Positions 48,010 through 56,870 are shown, counted from the first letter of the stretch. The stretch is 64,000 nucleotides of DNA from Blastocatellia bacterium (GCA_025054955.1 JANWZE010000133.1:1-64000), one strand, 5' to 3'. The notes: a model not told the origin generated them from the sequence alone. Translations and numbers: made by a program.

Positions 48010-49086
48010 ATGACTGACATCAAAGTCGCATTCTGGAATTTGCAAAATCTGTTTGACATCACAGCATCGCCAATCGCCGCGGACATGGAATTTACGCCGG
48101 CTCACGGGTGGACTCAAGCCGCGCTCGACGCCAAAATCAACAACCTCGCCCAGATCATCAATCTCATGCACGGCGGGCAAGGGCCGGATTTGCTCGGGAT
48201 ATGCGAGATTGAGAATGAAGCGTTGGTCAACCGGTTGATTGCGGCGACCGGTCGGACCGACCTCAAGGTTGCCGCCTACCAGGATAGCCCTGATATTCGC
48301 GGGATTGATGTCTCACTGATTTACTCCGATCGAGTCTTTCAACAGGATCAAGGAGCTGCCAGTCACCTTGTGCACCTGCGCTATCCGACCCGTGATATTT
48401 TTGAAGTGCCGCTAACGGTCAAAGCGAATCAAGCCAAGCTGCGCGTCTTGGTGAACCATTGGCCGTCGCGCCGACAGGGTCGGTGGGAGACCGAGCCACT
48501 GCGGATCACCGTGGCTGAACATTGTGGTCGGCTGATTGATCAATATCTAAAACTAAAGCGCGACGATTTCCTCGCGTTGCCCAATACGCCAGCCAGTCTG
48601 ACTCATTTGAACACACTGTGGAACCGAAATGTGATTGTCATGGGAGATTTCAACGACGAGCCGTTTGATCGAAGTCTGCTTGAATATCTGCAAGCGACCA
48701 AAGACCTCGATCTGCTCGAAGAGGCTATCAAAAAGGGCAGCGGCGGCAATCAAATTCCTACAGCCAAGACCTATCTTGGCAAGAAAGCGTACTTGTTTAA
48801 CTGTATGTGGGCGAGCTTGGGTCAATCTGACACAGGTTCGTTTTATTTCGGTGGCGATCAGGATACGCCGAAGCCATCACATACGATGAACCTGTTGGAT
48901 CAGTTCATCATCTCGCGTGGGTTGTATTATGGCGAACAAGGGTTGAAGTTGAATCTGCCGTCAGTGGAGATTTTCACGCCGCCGATGATGACCACGCCAA
49001 GCGGTCGTCCGCGACCATTTGATCGCCATACAAAGAAAGGCTACAGCGACCACTTTCCAATCCAGTGTGTGATCCAGATTGTGTAA
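48010..49086 (+). CDS. endonuclease/exonuclease/phosphatase-fold protein
   Basis: A 358-residue EEP-superfamily enzyme. KVAFWNLQNLFD opens the fold, LLGICEIENEALV holds the metal-binding Glu, NHWPSRRQGRW and VIVMGDFNDEPFDRSL the catalytic His and Asp/Asn, and GYSDHFPIQCVI the final SDH motif. Relatives cleave DNA, phospholipids or inositol phosphates. No signal peptide is present. GGGAG lies 8 bases before the ATG. It precedes an M4 protease, an inhibitor and a hydrolase in the same orientation. Confidence 0.88.
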   Translation: MTDIKVAFWNLQNLFDITASPIAADMEFTPAHGWTQAALDAKINNLAQIINLMHGGQGPDLLGICEIENEALVNRLIAATGRTDLKVAAYQDSPDIRGIDVSLIYSDRVFQQDQGAASHLVHLRYPTRDIFEVPLTVKANQAKLRVLVNHWPSRRQGRWETEPLRITVAEHCGRLIDQYLKLKRDDFLALPNTPASLTHLNTLWNRNVIVMGDFNDEPFDRSLLEYLQATKDLDLLEEAIKKGSGGNQIPTAKTYLGKKAYLFNCMWASLGQSDTGSFYFGGDQDTPKPSHTMNLLDQFIISRGLYYGEQGLKLNLPSVEIFTPPMMTTPSGRPRPFDRHTKKGYSDHFPIQCVIQIV

Positions 49087-49087
49087 G

Positions 49088-49172
49088 TGAGTCACCAGCG
49101 GGGCCTTCCCAGTGGCACTGGCAATCCGCGTAAGGCGGTTGATCCAGGCCATGTGAGCTGAGTCACCAGCGG
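49088..49172. repeat. short direct repeat pair, offset 71 bp
   Basis: TGAGTCACCAGCGG at 49088-49101 and 49159-49172, just after the EEP gene stop. Flanks are similar (GTAAG against GTGAGC). Confidence 0.6.
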
Positions 49173-49217
49173 ATGATTTGGCGCTACCCTGCATCTCTAT
49201 GGCACGAAGCATTTCAC

Positions 49218-49246
49218 TTGGCATGCTGACTATCAGCGCTTACTGT
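49218..49246 (+). promoter_or_regulatory. promoter for the protealysin operon
   Basis: TTGGCA at 49218-49223 and TACTGT at 49241-49246, 17 bp apart; AGGAGG lies 4 bases before the ATG at 49271. Confidence 0.45.
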
Positions 49247-49270
49247 CCAAACAAATCCCAAGGAGGAACT

Positions 49271-50320
49271 ATGCAGAGCAGTCGCACTCCATTTCATTGT
49301 TTCGTTCCACCGCACATCCTCGATCACATGATCGAATCACCAGACCCGCAGATTCGCCGCCAGGCCGTTGATACCATCGCGGTGGGAGCAGAAGCGCGAG
49401 CCATGCGGGCAACCTTACGTACGCTGCCGATCATGGCTGCGATTCCTTCACCGGCAGCGACCAAGTATCGTCTGATATATGACATGAAGCAAAAGCGGTC
49501 TCCACTGCCCGGCAAGTTGGCGCGGTCTGAGGGAGAGCGGAAAGTGAAAGATCAGGCTGTCAATGAGGCTTACAACAACGCGGGGCACGCTTACGATTTT
49601 TACAAGAAAGTATTCAATCGGAATTCAATTGACGACCAGGGGATGGCGCTAATCGCATGTGTGCACTACGGTCGCCGTATCAATAACGCGTTTTGGAATG
49701 GCGAGCAGATGCTTTACGGCGATGGCGATGGAACCATCTTCGTTGGGTTCACCAAGTCATTGGATGTAGCTGGCCATGAAATGACGCATGGCGTCCTGAT
49801 GTATGAATGCAATCTGATTTACCAGGGCGAGCCGGGCGCGCTTAACGAGCATTTCGCCGATGTGATGGGCACGCTGATCGAACAGTGGCGCAGGAAAGAA
49901 ACGGTCGAGCAGGCCAACTGGCTCATCGGTGATGAAATCATGGGGCCTGGCGTCACGGCCAAGGCGATCCGAACTATGAAAGCTGAGAGAGCTTACGAGA
50001 ATGATCCGATCCTGGGCACTGACCCACAGCCCAAACACATCAAGCACAAATACACTGGACAAGCTGACAACGGCGGTGTACATATCAACTCCGGCATTCC
50101 CAATCATGCTTTTTACCGAGTGGCGATCGAGCTGGGTGGGTATGCCTGGGAAAAAGCCGGCTCGATCTGGTACAAAACAATGAGAAAGCTACACGCCAAA
50201 AGCAATTTCCAAGAAGCCGCTCAAACCACTTATCTGGTGGCAGGGGCAGACTACGGCAGGGGCAGTAAAGAACAAAAGGCAGTGAAAGCCGCTTGGGCGG
50301 CTGTAGGGATTTACGTGTGA
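49271..50320 (+). CDS. protealysin-type M4 metalloprotease
   Basis: 349 residues. There is no signal peptide; the short N-terminal propeptide contains the protealysin FVPPHILDHMI motif. The thermolysin active site is complete: HEMTH with His169, Glu170 and His173, and the third zinc ligand Glu193 in NEHFADVMG, 24 residues on. DNGGVHINSGIPNHAFY carries the catalytic histidine region. Protealysins act on intracellular or host proteins and are kept in check by emfourin, whose gene follows here. The start is fixed by AGGAGG; an in-frame ATG at 49178 has no ribosome binding site. Confidence 0.93.
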   Translation: MQSSRTPFHCFVPPHILDHMIESPDPQIRRQAVDTIAVGAEARAMRATLRTLPIMAAIPSPAATKYRLIYDMKQKRSPLPGKLARSEGERKVKDQAVNEAYNNAGHAYDFYKKVFNRNSIDDQGMALIACVHYGRRINNAFWNGEQMLYGDGDGTIFVGFTKSLDVAGHEMTHGVLMYECNLIYQGEPGALNEHFADVMGTLIEQWRRKETVEQANWLIGDEIMGPGVTAKAIRTMKAERAYENDPILGTDPQPKHIKHKYTGQADNGGVHINSGIPNHAFYRVAIELGGYAWEKAGSIWYKTMRKLHAKSNFQEAAQTTYLVAGADYGRGSKEQKAVKAAWAAVGIYV

Positions 50321-50334
50321 CCGTTTGCGGTCAC
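50317..50334 (+). promoter_or_regulatory. hairpin between protease and inhibitor genes
   Basis: GTGACCG-TTTG-CGGTCAC, a perfect 7-bp stem with a 4-base loop, overlaps the protease stop codon and lies 20 bp before the emfourin ATG. It could set the ratio of protease to inhibitor mRNA. Confidence 0.55.
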
Positions 50335-50353
50335 TGACACACAAGGTGAAGCG

Positions 50354-50656
50354 ATGAAGGTGACTTTCCGACAATCTGGGGGCTTTGCAGGGCTGACCAT
50401 GGAATGCGAGCTGGACACAAACCAGTTGCCCGGCGATGAGGCCAAAACGCTGCGCTCGCTGGTCAAGCGGAGTAAGCTGGAGACAATCAAAAAAGCTCGA
50501 CCGGCTAAAACCCCTGACGCGATGACCTACGAACTGACGGTCGAAACGAGCGAAGGTCTCTATCATGTTTCCTTCGATGACCTGAACGTGCCTCAGGCCG
50601 TCGAACCGCTGCTCAGTTTTTTGCAGCGTCGAGCCAAGCCCCGTCCGCCGAGATAA
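50354..50656 (+). CDS. emfourin, protealysin inhibitor
   Basis: 100 residues. MKVTFRQSGGFAGLTMECELDT at the N-terminus and YELTVETSEGLYHVSFDDLNVP later match the small slow-tight-binding inhibitors encoded next to protealysin-like M4 proteases. It has no signal peptide, like its target. It lies 33 bp after the protease gene in the same operon. Confidence 0.88.
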   Translation: MKVTFRQSGGFAGLTMECELDTNQLPGDEAKTLRSLVKRSKLETIKKARPAKTPDAMTYELTVETSEGLYHVSFDDLNVPQAVEPLLSFLQRRAKPRPPR

Positions 50657-50767
50657 GGCTGCTCAGTGTTGGTTTACCACGTCGGCGCTCCGCCGGTGCC
50701 GGTAGTGGTGTTTTTGCAGTCTGCAAGTCGTTCCCTCTTGTCGCTTGGTTGTATTGAGGAACAAGTG

Positions 50768-51976
50768 ATGAAGCAGTCAGATCTTCGCCGATTCAAAGAC
50801 CTTCCACCAAAACGACGCGCGTTGCAGGCGCTCCTGTTCGGCGCTGAACTTCATAAAGCACGCCCAAAGAAAATGGCGAAAGGTCAATTGCCGCACGCGT
50901 TGAAGACTGACGCGCTTGGCGTCGCCGGTCCTGTGCTGGAAAAATTGCATGGCGTGGCCAGGCCGGTGACGAAGACGGCCCCGACGCTGCATGGCATACT
51001 GAAGAAGAAGGCGACGAAGAAAGCTAGCGATGTCGTCTTGTCGCCGCGCGAGCGAAAAGCGCACGCGATAGCCGCGCTGCGAAAAACCAAAGGAGAGACC
51101 ATCCACGACGTGGCATTGCGCCAGTTGGCCGTCGGCATGTTTGATCGTGATCCGCTGGCTCGCGCCTGCGCCGCCTATGCCTACTGGCAGGCCACGCAGG
51201 CTGATCACGTCGTTGTTCCTATCTTGCGGAAGGTCTTGAAGGAAAGTAAAACGCTGGAGGAATTCGAGGTCGCGGCGCATTGTCTGGCCAAGATCAATCC
51301 CAAGCTCGTGAAGCGATACATGGGGCCGGCCAGATACGACAAGCCGGTGAAGATGAAGCGTCGAGTCAAAGCTTTGACAGCAACCATCCCCGCTTCTATG
51401 ACAGTCATCATTCACGGCACGTTCGCTGCTCCGCAAGACGACGACACGAGACCGCGATGGTACGCTCCCGGTGGCGATTTTCACCAGTACGTCAAGCAGC
51501 ATCTTTACGCCGATGTGTACAGCGGCGCCGATTATTTCTTCTGGAGTGGGCGCTACGCAGCCACCGAGACCGGCCTGCGCAATATCTGGAGAGAAGCGGC
51601 CAAGAAGCTCCTCCAGTGGTGTCAGGCTCACCCGGCGCAGATGTACCGGTTCCTGGCGCACAGCCACGGCGCCAATGTGGTCAATATGGCGACGGCGATA
51701 GGACTGCAAGCCTGTACGTTGATCCATCTGAGTCCGCCGGTGCGGCCTGACCTGCTGCCGGTCATGGCGAACATCTCTAGCCGACGCTTCTTCACAATTC
51801 GACCTCGAATTGATCTGGTGGTGACCATTGACGGCGGGTGGCAGGATTACAAGAACACGTCGGTCAAGACGTTCGAGACTCGCAAAATTTGTTCACTGAT
51901 TGGCCATGATGATTCTCATGATCCGACCATCTGGCAGCAAAAAGCGATGCCGCAACTGATCCAAGGTGTTTGCTAG
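50768..51976 (+). CDS. HEAT-repeat plus alpha/beta-hydrolase-like protein
   Basis: 402 residues from ATG 50768 (GAGGAA upstream). The N-terminal part is very basic. Residues about 110-200 look like HEAT-type helical repeats (DVALRQLAVGMFDRDPLARACAAYAYWQAT, VVVPILRKVLKESKTLEEFEVAAHCLAKI). From about 215 a hydrolase-like domain follows: MTVIIHGTFA, FLAHSHGANVVNMAT with a serine in an HSHG elbow, IRPRIDLVVTID and a final HDDSHD. This is a plausible Ser/Asp/His triad for a lipase or esterase. It follows the protease and inhibitor. Specific function unknown. Confidence 0.65.
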   Translation: MKQSDLRRFKDLPPKRRALQALLFGAELHKARPKKMAKGQLPHALKTDALGVAGPVLEKLHGVARPVTKTAPTLHGILKKKATKKASDVVLSPRERKAHAIAALRKTKGETIHDVALRQLAVGMFDRDPLARACAAYAYWQATQADHVVVPILRKVLKESKTLEEFEVAAHCLAKINPKLVKRYMGPARYDKPVKMKRRVKALTATIPASMTVIIHGTFAAPQDDDTRPRWYAPGGDFHQYVKQHLYADVYSGADYFFWSGRYAATETGLRNIWREAAKKLLQWCQAHPAQMYRFLAHSHGANVVNMATAIGLQACTLIHLSPPVRPDLLPVMANISSRRFFTIRPRIDLVVTIDGGWQDYKNTSVKTFETRKICSLIGHDDSHDPTIWQQKAMPQLIQGVC

Positions 51977-52312
51977 GAGAATCGCCCGCGAGTTCCCGAT
52001 CGTCACGACGGATGAAAAGTTTGTGGGAACCGTCACTGCCCAACCCCACCGCGCCTTGAGGAGGCGCCACCGCTGCTGCATCGGCTCGTTCATGCTGTCC
52101 AATCGCTGGCTACGAACACGCCCGTCTCTGCGCGTCTGCAACGCGCCACTGCTGCTCGCGCGGCTGTTGCGGGACGTTGCACGTCTGGCAACGTTGTCCG
52201 GGGCCGCTTGCACGGCCTCCGAATCCTAACCAACCATCATGACGGTGTCATAGAAATTGGCACGGCAAATCGGAGCGTGCGGCTTGGGAATTCTGCTCCT
52301 GCTCTCCATGTC

Positions 52313-52350
52313 GCTTCATCAAACATGGCCTTTCTTCGGGCAATGGCACT
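52313..52350 (+). repeat. dispersed 37-bp repeat, copy 4
   Basis: Begins GCTTCATCAAACATGGCC and continues TTTCTTCGGGCAATGGCA. Its upstream flank CTCTCCATGTC matches the flank of copy 1. Confidence 0.7.
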
Positions 52351-52392
52351 AAATTGGTCACCTTGGTGGACTCCTCATACCGAGGGCGGTTC

Positions 52393-52431
52393 GCTTCATC
52401 AAACATGGCCCTTTTTCCGGACTACTGGTAT
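52393..52431 (+). repeat. dispersed 37-bp repeat, copy 5
   Basis: GCTTCATCAAACATGGCCC followed by TTTTTCCGGACTACTGGTAT, closest to the consensus 3' part. Confidence 0.75.
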
Positions 52432-52601
52432 CAACCTCATCAATTGGCTACAACCGGCGCCGGTGGTGCTGCTGTGTGACGAAATGGGCACAAACTGGCT
52501 GGGCGCGGGCGGCACAGGCCGTGACCGGTTCAACGCGCTCAGAATCATTCAATTTTCCGGGGCCTGAGCACGCGCTGGTCAAGGCTCAGCAGCATAGGAG
52601 T

Positions 52602-53633
52602 TCAGCGCGCTCGAATTTGTTCAATTTTTCGACGCACCTCTTGAGCATCAGGGGCGTTAGGCAATTCGTTCAAATAAGCTTCAGCATGAGCCAAAGCTTG
52701 ATGCTTGTTTCCTTTTCGCAGATAGAGGTTGGCCAAGTACAAATGCACAAAAGCGCCTTCTGGTGGGAAACTGAGCTCAATTGCTTTCTTCAAGCATTGT
52801 TCAGCGCGGTCCAATTCTCCTGTCTGCATCAGGCTGACTCCAGTCCAGGTCAATGCCTGCCAATGAGTCGGCGCCAGTTGCAGGGCTCGATCCAGATGGA
52901 CGAGCGCCGCTCTATACTCGTGTTGTTGGGTGAGCAGGTAGCCTAAGTTGATATATGGTTCGGGCAGTGTTGGCTGAGAGCTGACAGCCCGCAGGAATTC
53001 CGTATAGGCTTCTTGCAGCCGACCCATCCGGAGATACTGCACGCCAAGATCATTGCGTGCTTGCGTGAAGTCGGCATGGAGTTCCAGCGCCCGTTGCAGG
53101 TGCTGAATCGCTTTTTCTCGTTGACCTTTGGCCGATGCTTCAACGCCTCGTTGATATTCACGCCGGGCTGATTTCGGGATGTTTTTTTGCAGTTCAGCCG
53201 CCGATATGACGCCTGACCTCGGATGCCGAGCGACGTGATGCTCTTTGGGTCGCAGGTAGACGTCACGAGTTTCGATGGCATCTCGGTCATAGTAGAGCTC
53301 GATTCGCTCAATCGTCGTTTCGTATTGTTCGTCCGCTTCGACGACCAGCTCATAGGTTCCATTTGGCAAGTCCTTCAACTCGAAGAAGCCCATCCCATCG
53401 GTGTAGCCTTCGCCGATGATTTCGTGTGTGCTTCGGCGGAGGATGAAGCGGATGTTGCGGTCAATTTCGCGTCCGCTGGGCTGACGGATGCGTCCGCGAA
53501 TCAAGTGCCGAGGTCGTTGCTGCTGAGTCCGGTCAAGCGGATTGCTAGGGGGATTATCGGTGTTTTGTTGCAAAGGCTCTAGGGAGGTTGGGCTAGAAAC
53601 GAGCAGCAGCAAGATCGCCAAAACAACGCTCAT
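52602..53633 (-). CDS. exported TPR protein with an N-terminal carboxypeptidase-regulatory-like domain
   Basis: 343 residues. A signal peptide (about 1-20, SVVLAILLLLVSS) is followed by one beta-sandwich domain (about 40-135: HLIRGRIRQPSGREIDRNI, FFELKDLPNGTYELVVEADE). Five or so tetratricopeptide repeats follow (about 165-340: AIQHLQRALELHADFTQARND, LPEPYINLGYLLTQQHEYRA, TLMQTGELDRAEQCLKKAIEL-type units). Likely a periplasmic scaffold. It is the last gene of a minus-strand series from the glycosyltransferase at 56870. Confidence 0.85.
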   Translation of the reverse strand: MSVVLAILLLLVSSPTSLEPLQQNTDNPPSNPLDRTQQQRPRHLIRGRIRQPSGREIDRNIRFILRRSTHEIIGEGYTDGMGFFELKDLPNGTYELVVEADEQYETTIERIELYYDRDAIETRDVYLRPKEHHVARHPRSGVISAAELQKNIPKSARREYQRGVEASAKGQREKAIQHLQRALELHADFTQARNDLGVQYLRMGRLQEAYTEFLRAVSSQPTLPEPYINLGYLLTQQHEYRAALVHLDRALQLAPTHWQALTWTGVSLMQTGELDRAEQCLKKAIELSFPPEGAFVHLYLANLYLRKGNKHQALAHAEAYLNELPNAPDAQEVRRKIEQIRAR

Positions 53634-53812
53634 ACGAATGACCCGTCAAAAAAGAGAACGCGCGGGTGACGCCGCGCGGCTGTTAGCTATCAGCGCATAT
53701 ACCGGCCCAATGTCCAACGGCTGCCTTCCATCTGATCGTTTGTTGTGCATTGTCGCGCATAGCCGGGTGCTTCAGAAAAAGAGTATTGCGTCTACAATGA
53801 AGCCCTTTAAGC

Positions 53813-54286
53813 TCAAAACAGGGGCTTCAATTTTGTATAGGTGGTCGCCAAGTCTTCAGGCAAAACCCGCGTTTCGCCAATGGTGGTCATGAAATTGGTG
53901 TCGCCGTTCCAGCGTGGCAAAACGTGCAGGTGAAAGTGATCGGCGACGCCCGCACCTGCGGCGCGGCCCAGGTTCATACCCAGATTGTAACCATGCGGAT
54001 GATAGACTTGCTCCAGGATTGTTAAGCACCGTTTGGCCAAGTCCATCATTTCGTCGGTCACCGGTTTGGGTGCATCGGTTGGCGACGGCACGTGCATATA
54101 CGGGGCAATCATCAGATGTGCTGTGGTGTAAGGAAAGAGGTTCATGATCACAAAACTTTCCTGGCCGCGGAACAGGATATAAGCTTCGTGATCTTCACGC
54201 TGAGGCGCTTGGCAAAAGATGCAAGCGGACACAGTTTCTGCGGTAGCAACGTAGTGATACCGCCACGGACTCCACAAAAATTCCAT
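53813..54286 (-). CDS. HIT-family nucleotide hydrolase/phosphorylase
   Basis: 157 residues. The histidine triad HFHLHVLPRW (about residue 112) carries the nucleophilic histidine, and CIFCQAPQRED near the N-terminus looks like a CxxC zinc knuckle. This combination fits Ap4A-phosphorylase-like HIT proteins acting on dinucleoside polyphosphates or nucleoside monophosphate esters. It begins 4 bp after the HU/IHF-like gene ends. Confidence 0.9.
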   Translation of the reverse strand: MEFLWSPWRYHYVATAETVSACIFCQAPQREDHEAYILFRGQESFVIMNLFPYTTAHLMIAPYMHVPSPTDAPKPVTDEMMDLAKRCLTILEQVYHPHGYNLGMNLGRAAGAGVADHFHLHVLPRWNGDTNFMTTIGETRVLPEDLATTYTKLKPLF

Positions 54287-54290
54287 GACG

Positions 54291-54674
54291 TTACTCGTTG
54301 ATGATTTCTTTCAACGCCTTTCCGGGTTTGAAGTAAGGGGTCCGTTTCGACGGAATACTGACCGGGGTGCCTGTCTTAGGATTGCGGCCTTGTCGTGGGC
54401 CACGCGAACGGAAGCGGAACGATCCAAAGCCACGCAGCTCGATGCCTTCGCCCCTTTGCAACGCGGCTACGATATGCTCGAAAACCGTTTCCACAATCAC
54501 CTGAGCGTCCTTTTTGGCCAATTCGGCCACGCGAGCGACTTCTTCCACCAGATCGGCTTTGGTCATTGTCTTGCGGTCTTTGGCCGGCATGCCGCTGGTC
54601 ATCGCCGATGTTGCCGATGGTGACTGTTCCGTCTGGATACCCCCCATCATGTTTGGAAATTGCGTTTCATTCAT
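54291..54674 (-). CDS. HU/IHF-family DNA-binding protein with N-terminal tail
   Basis: 127 residues from ATG 54674 (GGGAGACAGGGAC upstream). The first 35 residues are a Met/Gly/Ser-rich tail unlike HU. The core then starts at MTKADLVEEVARVAELAKKDAQVIVETVF and has the DNA-arm RGPRQGRNPKTGTPVSIPSK. The core ending YFKPGKALKEIIN resembles IHF/integration-host-type proteins more than the HU at 28790. Confidence 0.9.
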   Translation of the reverse strand: MNETQFPNMMGGIQTEQSPSATSAMTSGMPAKDRKTMTKADLVEEVARVAELAKKDAQVIVETVFEHIVAALQRGEGIELRGFGSFRFRSRGPRQGRNPKTGTPVSIPSKRTPYFKPGKALKEIINE

Positions 54675-54762
54675 AATGTCCCTGTCTCCCTCAAGCTGAC
54701 GCGCGTAAATTAGCAAAAATTCTCGGTGATGGCAAGGGAAAAAATCTTCAACTTCAAAACAT

Positions 54763-55095
54763 TCAGAGTGTTTCAGGTGAAGCGACCGATTCGATGAGCC
54801 AGCTCAAGTAGCTACTAGAGCCATCCACAATCGGTAAGGCAATGATTTCCGGCACCTCATAGCTATGGCCGTGACGGACAGCTTGCTCCAGTTGGGCAAA
54901 TCGCTCGCGGGTTGTTTTGGCGATCATCAGCGCTTCAGGATCGCGGCAGACTTGGTTCTTCCACCGATAGATTGAAACAACGTTGGGGACGATGTTGACG
55001 CAGGCCGCTAATTGTTTGTTAACCAATTCTTGGGCAATGCTTTCAGCTTCTTCCAGGTGGGCTGCGGTCATCAACACGATGATGGGCTCGGCCAT
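54763..55095 (-). CDS. cutA: CutA-family divalent-cation tolerance protein
   Basis: 110 residues, the usual length. ACVNIVPNVVSIYRWKNQV and EVPEIIALPIVDGSSSYLSWL are the CutA1 signatures of this trimeric, PII-like fold. It follows bshB1 by 13 bp on the same strand. The biochemical role of CutA is not settled in most bacteria. Confidence 0.95.
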   Translation of the reverse strand: MAEPIIVLMTAAHLEEAESIAQELVNKQLAACVNIVPNVVSIYRWKNQVCRDPEALMIAKTTRERFAQLEQAVRHGHSYEVPEIIALPIVDGSSSYLSWLIESVASPETL

Positions 55096-55108
55096 AGTTC
55101 CTCCTACT

Positions 55109-55849
55109 TCAACTGTACAGGCTCATCGTCCGCGTCAATAATCGGACCGGATCATCTACGTTCAGTGCTTGTTTGACATAAAAGGCTTCGCCATGTTCGA
55201 CATCAATGATGGCTCCATAGTAACGTTGTCGCGCCTCGACGCGCCGAAGGAAACTTTCGGCGCTGAGCATAGTTTCCGGCTCGGCACTGTTCGGGTTATG
55301 AAATTGTGATTCGTAGCATTTAATGGCCTCCAGTTTCTGGGCGGCTACGTCAGTGATGTCAACGACAAAACTCGGAGCGACGCGATGGGGGAAGAGAAAA
55401 TAGGCCACCGCGTTGGGCCGGTGCCGCGCCTGGCCTGCCGCTGGATCGTAATTGACCAACCCGGCCAGATGAGCCGCTGCCGTGACGACCCGACTGGTTT
55501 GGGCATGGTCTGGATGCGGGTCGTCCCAGTAGTGGGTGAACACCACAGCCGGGCGGTATTGACGGATGAGGCGCACCACGGCCACGCGCGCTGCGTGCTC
55601 ATCCAGCAGATGCGCGTCGGCAAGTCCAACGTTATCACGCACCGTCAGACCAAGCACCGTTGCCGCGCGCGCGGCTTCACGAGCCCGAACCTCCGGTGTG
55701 CCACGCGTGCCCCGTTCGCCCCGTGTCATATCGGCGACGCCCGTTTTGTAGCCTAATTGGGCTAATTTGATCAATGTGCCGCCCACGGATAACTCGGCAT
55801 CATCCGGGTGTGCGGCAATCACCAAAACATCAAGCTGGGTGTTACTCAT
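55109..55849 (-). CDS. bshB1: bacillithiol biosynthesis deacetylase BshB1
   Basis: A 246-residue LmbE/PIG-L zinc deacetylase. The metal motif AHPDDAE is near residue 13, TRGERGTRGTPEVRAREA and NVGLADAHL are BshB1 hallmarks, and HPDHAQTSRVV supplies the third ligand. It removes the acetyl group from GlcNAc-malate during bacillithiol synthesis. bshA and bshC are not in the window. It sits between the glycosyltransferase (7 bp) and cutA (13 bp). Confidence 0.9.
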   Translation of the reverse strand: MSNTQLDVLVIAAHPDDAELSVGGTLIKLAQLGYKTGVADMTRGERGTRGTPEVRAREAARAATVLGLTVRDNVGLADAHLLDEHAARVAVVRLIRQYRPAVVFTHYWDDPHPDHAQTSRVVTAAAHLAGLVNYDPAAGQARHRPNAVAYFLFPHRVAPSFVVDITDVAAQKLEAIKCYESQFHNPNSAEPETMLSAESFLRRVEARQRYYGAIIDVEHGEAFYVKQALNVDDPVRLLTRTMSLYS

Positions 55850-55856
55850 AGTTCAT

Positions 55857-56870
55857 TTAGTGTGATGAAATAGCCGTTGATTGTTTACTGAGCGATGCTG
55901 CTTGTGAGGCCTCCGGCTGCTCAACGAAATTGAGCTTTGTTCGGACCAAGTAAATCGGCTTATTCTGCGATTCGTGATAGGTTCTGACCAACATCTCAGC
56001 AATCAGTCCCAACAAGATGACCTGAATCCCCAGCATAAACATGATCATGGCCAGAAGCGTCAATGGCGTGCGAATAAAGCTGGTTCCCAGGACAAATTTT
56101 TGATAGACAGCGCCAACCGTGGCCAGCATGGACAAACTGAAAGCCAACAAGCCGGCTGTGCCGAACACATAGAGCGGCTTTGTCATGTAACTCATCATGA
56201 ATTTAATCGTGATCAGATCAAAGATGACTTTCAACGTGCGCCAAAGCCCGTATTTGGATTGACCGGCCGTTCGTGGATGATGTTGTACGACGACCTCTGT
56301 GACACGTCCGCCCGACCAGGAGGCGTAGATGGGAATAAACCGGTGCATCTCGCCGTAGAGCCGGAATGCCTTCAGCACATCGCGCCGGTACGCTTTCAGC
56401 GTGCATCCATAATCGTGTAAGGGAACGCCGCTAATCAGCGAGATCAATTTGTTTGCAATGGCCGAAGGGAGCTTTCGCGTCAGCCAAGCGTCCTGCCGAT
56501 CTTTCCGCCAGCCGCTAACCACATCGAACCCTTGCTCAAGCACGTCAAGCAATCGCGGAATGTCAGCCGGATCGTTTTGCAAATCAGCATCCAACGGGAT
56601 CAACACCTGCCCACTGGCAGCATCAATCGCCGCTGACATCGCCGCCGTCTGCCCATAGTTTCGGGTCAAACCAATGACTTTGACAGAGCGATCCTGGCTG
56701 GCTAGTTCTTGCAGGATTTCAAAACTACGATCCGTGCTCCCGTCATCAACGAAGATGATCTCGTAGGTTAAACCCAAAGCATCAAGCGCCGCCTTTAACT
56801 TTTGATAGAGTGGCAACAGATTGTCTTGCTCGTTGAAAACCGGAAGGATGATGGATAGGTACGGCCCCAT
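55857..56870 (-). CDS. polyisoprenyl-phosphate-type family 2 glycosyltransferase
   Basis: 337 residues from ATG 56870 (GGTGAG upstream; the frame extends to 57017 without conserved sequence). SIILPVFNEQDNLLPLY and FVDDGSTDRSFEIL open the GT-A fold; DADLQNDP is the DxD metal site. Two C-terminal membrane helices (about 232-255 and 265-290) place it in the DPM1/ArnC/GtrB-like group that loads sugars onto undecaprenyl phosphate. It leads the minus-strand series bshB1-cutA. Confidence 0.9.
   Translation of the reverse strand: MGPYLSIILPVFNEQDNLLPLYQKLKAALDALGLTYEIIFVDDGSTDRSFEILQELASQDRSVKVIGLTRNYGQTAAMSAAIDAASGQVLIPLDADLQNDPADIPRLLDVLEQGFDVVSGWRKDRQDAWLTRKLPSAIANKLISLISGVPLHDYGCTLKAYRRDVLKAFRLYGEMHRFIPIYASWSGGRVTEVVVQHHPRTAGQSKYGLWRTLKVIFDLITIKFMMSYMTKPLYVFGTAGLLAFSLSMLATVGAVYQKFVLGTSFIRTPLTLLAMIMFMLGIQVILLGLIAEMLVRTYHESQNKPIYLVRTKLNFVEQPEASQAASLSKQSTAISSH

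Larger units (their letters stand above)
51977..52601. other. 625-bp gap with two dispersed repeat copies, no gene
   Basis: No supported gene. Copies 4 and 5 of the dispersed 37-bp repeat lie here, 80 bp apart. Confidence 0.6.
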
